Shown here: piece by piece, positions 5,659 to 10,096 of the stretch
Layout: every line of letters begins with the position of its first letter
Numbering within the stretch: position 1 is the first letter of the stretch
DNA from: an uncultured Pelagibacteraceae bacterium
GTDB taxonomy: Bacteria > Pseudomonadota > Alphaproteobacteria > Pelagibacterales > Pelagibacteraceae
Length of the DNA stretch: 10,096 bases
NCBI GenBank assembly: GCA_902565325.1
Contig: CACFEM010000031.1
Span: forward strand, 1 to 10,096
Direction: 5' to 3'
Notes under the pieces: model-generated
Database searches by the model: none
What the model was told of the DNA's origin: nothing
The model's input: only the letters and a program-made list of their open reading frames with translations
Translations under genes and position numbers: made by a program

Positions 5659-7077
5659 ATGAATAAATTAACAAATACAAAAAATATTAATAATTTTTCT
5701 TCTGAAGGCTTTGAGTGGAAGCATGTGCAGAACGAAATGCAAAATAAACTAGGCTTAGAAGTGTATGAGAGCTGGTTAAAAAAGATTTCTTTCGTAGAGG
5801 AATTTAATAATTACTTATTATTATCAGTTCCAACAAGATTTATTAGAGATTGGATTACATCAAGGTATTTAGATCAAATATTGCAAATAATTAAAGTATA
5901 TAAAAAAGACATTATTAGAATTGAGTTCAAAATAGTTGAAAAAGCTAAAGATATCGCTTCAAAAGAAAATAATATTAAAGAGAACAATAATAGTGAAAAT
6001 GTTTCATTTATAAAAGACTCTTACCTTCAGTATAATCGAATTGATCCAAATAAAAGATTTGATAATTTTATAATAGGTTCAAGTAACAAATTAGCTTACG
6101 AAGCTTCTTTAAAAGTTTCAGAAAATATATCTCATTATAATCCACTTTATATTTATGGTGGTGTTGGAATGGGAAAAACTCACTTATTAAATTCAATAGG
6201 TTTAGAGCTTAAAAAAAATAATAAAGTAATGTTTATTTCTGCCGAACGTTTCATGTATCAGTTTGTAAAATCTATTAAATCAAACGACATGGTTAAGTTT
6301 AAAGAATATTTTAGAAATACAGATATTTTATTAATCGATGATATCCAGTTTATAAGTGGAAAAGAGGCTATGCAGGAGGAGTTCTTTCATACATTTAATG
6401 CATTACTTGATAAGGGATCTCAAATAATTGTATCAGCTGATCGATCACCAAATAAATTATCAAGGATTCAAGAAAGAATTAAGTCAAGATTTTCTGGTGG
6501 TTTGGTTGTTGATATTCAAAAGCCGGACTTTGAGCTAAGAAAAAAAATAGTTGAAAAAAAAACTGATGAATTGAATGCTTTGTACTCTGAACAATTAAAA
6601 GTTTCAGGAGAAATTCAAGATTTTATAAGTAATGAAATAACTGGAAGTGTAAGAGAACTAGTTGGTGCAGTAAACAGAGTCGTTTCATTTTCAAGAATTT
6701 ACAATAAAACCCCAAATCTTGCTGAAACTAAAGTAGTTCTAAAGGATTTATTAAATTTAGCAGAAAATAAGGTTACAATAGATCTAATTCAGACAATTGT
6801 TTGTAAGTTTTTCAAAATCAGCAAAAATGAAATGTTATCATCTAGAAGATCAAGATATTTAGTAAGACCTAGGCAAACAGCAATTTATTTAACTAAAATT
6901 TTAACTTCTAAATCATTACCTGAAATTGGAAGGGAATTTTCTAACAGAGACCATACAACAATAATTCATTCAGTAAAAACTATTGAAAAGATAAAAGAAA
7001 AAGATCCTGAGATGGTTGATAATATAAATAAATTAAAAAACCAGATTTTATATAACAATAAAGAAAATGAAATTTAA
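5659..7077 (+). CDS. dnaA: Chromosomal replication initiator protein DnaA
   Basis: AAA+ ATPase that binds DnaA boxes, melts the replication origin and loads the helicase; it also commonly regulates its own gene. The 472 residues show the four-domain layout: an N-terminal partner-binding domain I (about 1-90, with the YESWLKKISF stretch); a short, poorly conserved linker (about 95-115, rich in N, K and E); the AAA+ domain with Walker A GGVGMGKT (167-174, Lys173), Walker B LLIDD (224-228), sensor I SADRSP, and SRFSGGL (276-282) with the presumed arginine finger Arg277; and the C-terminal DNA-binding domain IV with its signature SNRDHTTIIHSV (428-439). The end overlaps dnaN by 11 bases, so the two are surely co-transcribed. 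No Shine-Dalgarno site is evident upstream. Confidence 0.98.
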   Translation: MNKLTNTKNINNFSSEGFEWKHVQNEMQNKLGLEVYESWLKKISFVEEFNNYLLLSVPTRFIRDWITSRYLDQILQIIKVYKKDIIRIEFKIVEKAKDIASKENNIKENNNSENVSFIKDSYLQYNRIDPNKRFDNFIIGSSNKLAYEASLKVSENISHYNPLYIYGGVGMGKTHLLNSIGLELKKNNKVMFISAERFMYQFVKSIKSNDMVKFKEYFRNTDILLIDDIQFISGKEAMQEEFFHTFNALLDKGSQIIVSADRSPNKLSRIQERIKSRFSGGLVVDIQKPDFELRKKIVEKKTDELNALYSEQLKVSGEIQDFISNEITGSVRELVGAVNRVVSFSRIYNKTPNLAETKVVLKDLLNLAENKVTIDLIQTIVCKFFKISKNEMLSSRRSRYLVRPRQTAIYLTKILTSKSLPEIGREFSNRDHTTIIHSVKTIEKIKEKDPEMVDNINKLKNQILYNNKENEI

Positions 7078-8179
7078 CGTTAATCAACAAGATCTTCAGC
7101 AAGCATTAAATTATTGCCAAGGAGTTATTGAAAAAAGAAGCACATTACCAATACTTTCTAATATTTTGTTAGATGCAAGCAATTCAAAACTTACAATCAC
7201 TGCGACTGATCTAGATTTAATATTTGTACATCAATTAAATAATGTAGAAATTATAGAGGAGGGCAAAACAACCACAACTTCCTCGATCATGTATGATATT
7301 ATAAGAAAGTTTAACTCAGGAAAAAAAATAAATCTTTCTCTAACAGATATAAGTAAACTACAAGTAGAGTCTGAAAAATCTATTTTTAATTTGAATTGCA
7401 TAAGTGCAACAGAGTTTCCGCTGACAGATGAAAATTTTAATCAAAATGAATTTATAATTAAATCAAAACAATTATTGAAATTATTAAATAAATGCAAATT
7501 TTCAGTTTCTAATGACGAAACAAGGCATTACCTAAGTGGAATTTATTTTCATCAAACAGAAGTTGAGGATAAAAATTATTTAACTGCAGTTGCAACTGAT
7601 AGTCATAGAATGTCTATTTCAAAAGTTAGATTAGAGGAAAAAATTGATTTTGATCCAATAATTTTACCTAAAAAAACAATTTTTCAACTTTGTTCTTTAT
7701 TAGATAGCTATGATGGAGATGTGAAAATTTCAAATGTGAAATCAAAAATAAAATTTGAATTAAATAATAGTATTTTAATTTCGAAACTTATTGATGGGAA
7801 ATTTCCTAATTACATTCAAGTTATACCTAAAAATAATCAAAAAAAATTAGAAATAGACTTAAAATTATTTTTAAATTCAGTTGATAGAGTAGCATCTGTT
7901 TCATTAGATAAAAAAGATGGTGTGAAATTCAATTTATCTAAAGACACTTTAGATCTGTCAGTAAATAATACTAACAGTGGTGATGGTAAAGAAACTTTAA
8001 CCGTTAAGTTTGATCATGATTTAGAGATAAGTTTTAATTCTAGATATTTGATAGATGTTGCTTCACAATTAGATGGAGATAGAGTTGAAATTTTCTTTAA
8101 TGATACTGGTTCACCAGCATTGATAAAAGATCCGGGTGATTTCGATAGCATTTTTGTTGTTATGCCTATGAAGGGCTAA
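7067..8179 (+). CDS. dnaN: DNA polymerase III subunit beta (sliding clamp)
   Basis: Ring-shaped homodimeric processivity clamp that tethers DNA polymerase III and many repair enzymes to DNA. The 370 residues fit the three repeated clamp domains (about 1-120, 125-245 and 246-370). The N-terminus MKFNVNQQDLQQALNYCQGV, the RSTLPILSNILL segment, the ATDSHRM motif in domain 2 and the C-terminal VVMPMKG (equivalent of the usual VMPMRL) are all diagnostic. Its ATG lies inside the last codons of dnaA (11-base overlap), which predicts coupled translation. Many bacteria place recF next; here the next gene is on the opposite strand and shares four bases with the dnaN stop codon. Confidence 0.98.
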   Translation: MKFNVNQQDLQQALNYCQGVIEKRSTLPILSNILLDASNSKLTITATDLDLIFVHQLNNVEIIEEGKTTTTSSIMYDIIRKFNSGKKINLSLTDISKLQVESEKSIFNLNCISATEFPLTDENFNQNEFIIKSKQLLKLLNKCKFSVSNDETRHYLSGIYFHQTEVEDKNYLTAVATDSHRMSISKVRLEEKIDFDPIILPKKTIFQLCSLLDSYDGDVKISNVKSKIKFELNNSILISKLIDGKFPNYIQVIPKNNQKKLEIDLKLFLNSVDRVASVSLDKKDGVKFNLSKDTLDLSVNNTNSGDGKETLTVKFDHDLEISFNSRYLIDVASQLDGDRVEIFFNDTGSPALIKDPGDFDSIFVVMPMKG

Positions 8180-8878
8180 TTAATTAAATCTAACTCTGAA
8201 TAAATATTTTTTTCAACAATCTGAATAAAATTTTCCTTTGTTAACCCAGAAGGAATTGGTTTTAGAATAGAGATTGTAATTGTTTTATTAGATTTCTTTT
8301 TACCTTTTTTAGGCCACACATATCCAGAGTTAATTGCAACTGGCTGACAAGCAACATTTAGCTGTTCATAAATTCTCGAAGCACCTTTTTTAAAAGGTGG
8401 TCTTTCATCTGGAAGAACTCTAGTTCCTTGAGGAAAAATAATTAAAGGTCTATTAGAAGTAGCCATCATTTTTGAAATATCATCGAAAAAACCCAAGTTA
8501 TCTTTTGTAACTTTGTTTCTTTTTATTGAAATTGATCCTATTTTTTTTAAGTACCAACCAAATATTGGAATTAACAATAATTCTTTTTTTAGAATAAATA
8601 CAGGTGAGTTAAAGATAGTTTGTAAATAAAAAGTTTCAAACATTGATTGATGGGATGCTACTATAAAAAATTTTTCATTATTAATAATATTTTCTTTTCC
8701 TTTGATTGAAATTTTTACTGACAGAATAAACCTTAAACAAAAACTGGCCCAATGGCCCATTAATTTACCTCCCATCAAAACGACCTGTTTAGGCAAAAAA
8801 AAATGATGGTAAAAAAATTATAGAAATAAAAATGATTCCAGTGAAAAACAATATTGAAAATAAAAAGTTTCTTATCAT
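8176..8878 (-). CDS. plsC: 1-acyl-sn-glycerol-3-phosphate acyltransferase (PlsC family), with an apparent frameshift in a T9 run
   Basis: Membrane-bound acyltransferase, probably making phosphatidic acid from lysophosphatidic acid and an acyl donor. The catalytic frame runs from 8796 to 8176. It has the acceptor-site motif SHQSMFE, an HX4E form of the usual HX4D, then LKKELLLIPIFGWYL and FPQGTR (usually FPEGTR). An ATG at 8878, 12 bases after the lysA stop codon, opens a strongly hydrophobic segment ending LPSF, as expected for a PlsC N-terminus, but this frame reaches TAA at 8791-8789 after 29 codons. The break is at nine T's (8795-8803 on this strand). Removing one T would join the halves into a 233-residue protein of normal length. 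The TTG at 8796 inside the tract is an unlikely start. Either the sequence has a base error, the gene is broken, or slippage rescues it. Confidence 0.82.
8795..8803 (-). other. Homopolymer T9 (coding strand) at the plsC frame break
   Basis: Nine consecutive T's on the coding strand (A's on the plus strand) separate two frames that both encode convincing PlsC sequence. Eight T's would read Phe-Phe-Leu-Pro-Lys without interruption; nine T's lead to a TAA four codons later. Such tracts are hot spots for sequencing indels, replication slippage and transcriptional slippage. Confidence 0.8.
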
Positions 8879-8890
8879 TTTTGTCAAAAG

Positions 8891-10096
8891 CTAAATTATA
8901 TCTTTATGCTTTTGTCTTTTTCTTATTACTTTAATTTTTGATCCTTTTATTAATAATTCTATTGGTTTAGGTCTTAAATTATAATTTGAGCTAAGTGACA
9001 TTCCATAAGCTCCCACATCACATATTGCTATTAAATCTTTTTCATTCAATACTTGAAATTTTTTTAATGTAGCAAATTTATCTGTACTCTCACAAATAGG
9101 ACCTACAAATTCATATGGTTTTTTAGATGTTTTGTTAGATTTTGTAACAGGTAAAGTTTTATGAAATGCACCATACAGAGCAGGTCTCATTAAATCATTC
9201 ATTGCGGCATCTAAAATTATAAATTTTTTACTTCCACTATCTTTAATATAGATTATTTTTGACACTAATGTCCCGGTATCGCCAATAATTGATCTACCTG
9301 GCTCAAATATAATTTTAACTTTATGTTTTCTTAAAAATTTGAGAATAGCTGTGTTGTATTTTTTATAATTAAGTTTTTGATTTTTATCAGTGTAAGTAAT
9401 GCCCATACCTCCACCTAAATCTATAAATTCAAATTTATGATTTGTTTTATTTAGAATTTGACTGACCGCTTTAAGCATTTTTTCATAAGGTCTATGGTCT
9501 AAAATTTGACTGCCTATATGAACACTTAGACATTTCAAATCAATATTTTTTGAATTTTTACAATAATTTATAATTTCATAGAATGTATTTTTATTTACAC
9601 CAAATTTATTTTCTTTTTTCCCAGTGGATATTTGACTTAATGTTTTTGCATCTGTGTTGGGGTTTAGTCTCACACCAATTTTTATTCTTTTATTTTTTGA
9701 TTTTGCTATTCGATTTATTTCTTTTATTTCACTTAAAGACTCAGCGTTAATAAGCAAAATTTTTTTATCAATAGCAAAGCTGATTTCACTTGTTGTTTTA
9801 CCAACACCAGAAAATACTATTTTGCTTGGATTAATTCCTGCTTTAAGTGCCATCATCAGTTCTCCTACTGAAACAACATCAGCACCTAATCCAAATTTTT
9901 TAATTTCTCTAATTATATTAATATTTGTGTTGGATTTAACAGCAAAGCAGATAAGTGGTGAAAAAGATCTGAAATTTTTTTTAAAATTATTAATATTTTC
10001 TTTTAATTTAGAATAGGAGTAAGAATAAAATGGAGTTCCAAATTTATTTGCAATTTTTTGGAGATTAATTTTTTCTATTGTTAGTGTTTTATTTAT
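8891..10096 (-). CDS. lysA: Diaminopimelate decarboxylase (5' end beyond window)
   Basis: Pyridoxal-phosphate enzyme of the alanine racemase/ornithine decarboxylase fold (type III). It removes CO2 from meso-diaminopimelate to give L-lysine, the last step of the DAP pathway. The frame is open to the window edge, giving 401 visible residues, so only a few N-terminal codons are missing; the ATG at 9856 is internal. Seen in order (numbered from the edge): FGTPFYSYS (19-27); FAVKSN with the presumed PLP lysine at 54; HIGSQ (193-197); the phosphate-binding GGGMG (228-232); EPGRS (265-269); CESTD (335-339), with the Cys that acts across the dimer interface; and YGMSLSSNYN (364-373). The stop codon lies 12 bases before the plsC ATG, suggesting co-transcription. 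All key residues are present. Confidence 0.97.
   Translation of the reverse strand: MNKTLTIEKINLQKIANKFGTPFYSYSYSKLKENINNFKKNFRSFSPLICFAVKSNTNINIIREIKKFGLGADVVSVGELMMALKAGINPSKIVFSGVGKTTSEISFAIDKKILLINAESLSEIKEINRIAKSKNKRIKIGVRLNPNTDAKTLSQISTGKKENKFGVNKNTFYEIINYCKNSKNIDLKCLSVHIGSQILDHRPYEKMLKAVSQILNKTNHKFEFIDLGGGMGITYTDKNQKLNYKKYNTAILKFLRKHKVKIIFEPGRSIIGDTGTLVSKIIYIKDSGSKKFIILDAAMNDLMRPALYGAFHKTLPVTKSNKTSKKPYEFVGPICESTDKFATLKKFQVLNEKDLIAICDVGAYGMSLSSNYNLRPKPIELLIKGSKIKVIRKRQKHKDII

Noticed and set aside
9854..9856. ATG as the lysA start, giving a 321-residue protein
   Set aside because: The frame continues upstream to the window edge and includes the FAVKSN segment with the pyridoxal-phosphate lysine, so this ATG is internal.
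9654..10016. Plus-strand open frame of 120 codons opposite lysA
   Set aside because: It lies wholly antisense to a clear lysA reading frame that continues to the window edge; its hydrophobic composition is a by-product of the reverse strand.

Overview
The window is strongly AT-rich, with short or overlapping gene junctions. Its genes are ordinary housekeeping genes of an alphaproteobacterial type. The combination ubiE-ubiB-coaBC-dut next to mutM, rpsT, dnaA and dnaN, the A/T-ending codon use, the low use of Shine-Dalgarno sites and the tight packing all suggest a streamlined marine alphaproteobacterium close to SAR11 (Pelagibacterales). This placement is an inference from gene content and composition; no database was searched.

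Left part (1-4139, minus strand): a five-gene chain read right to left, ubiE, ubiB, coaBC, dut and a ThiF/MoeB/HesA-family gene cut by the window edge. Three of its four junctions overlap (TAATG, TAATG, ATGA) and the fourth has a gap of 8 bases, so it looks like one translationally coupled operon. It covers ubiquinone synthesis (UbiE, UbiB), coenzyme A synthesis (CoaBC) and dUTP removal (Dut).

Middle (4140-5343, plus strand): mutM diverges from ubiE across only 29 bases. It is followed by rpsT, which appears to have its own promoter so close to the start codon that the transcript would be leaderless or nearly so.

Replication block (5344-8179, plus strand): a 315-base, very AT-rich gap contains a DnaA-box-like 9-mer, a perfect 19-bp direct repeat pair, a 16-bp palindrome, and a 12-bp inverted repeat enclosing repeated T-tracts. 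It leads into dnaA, which overlaps dnaN by 11 bases. The gap is the best candidate in the window for a dnaA control region, and possibly a replication origin.

Right part (8176-10096, minus strand): lysA (its first codons lie beyond the window) and then a plsC-type acyltransferase, which meets dnaN tail to tail with a 4-base stop-codon overlap. The acyltransferase is interrupted by an apparent one-base frameshift in a run of nine T's (coding strand). This splits an N-terminal hydrophobic segment from the catalytic domain.

I found no defence system, mobile element, CRISPR array, tRNA or rRNA gene, and no clearly undescribed multi-gene system. The points most worth following are the plsC homopolymer frameshift and the repeat architecture upstream of dnaA.
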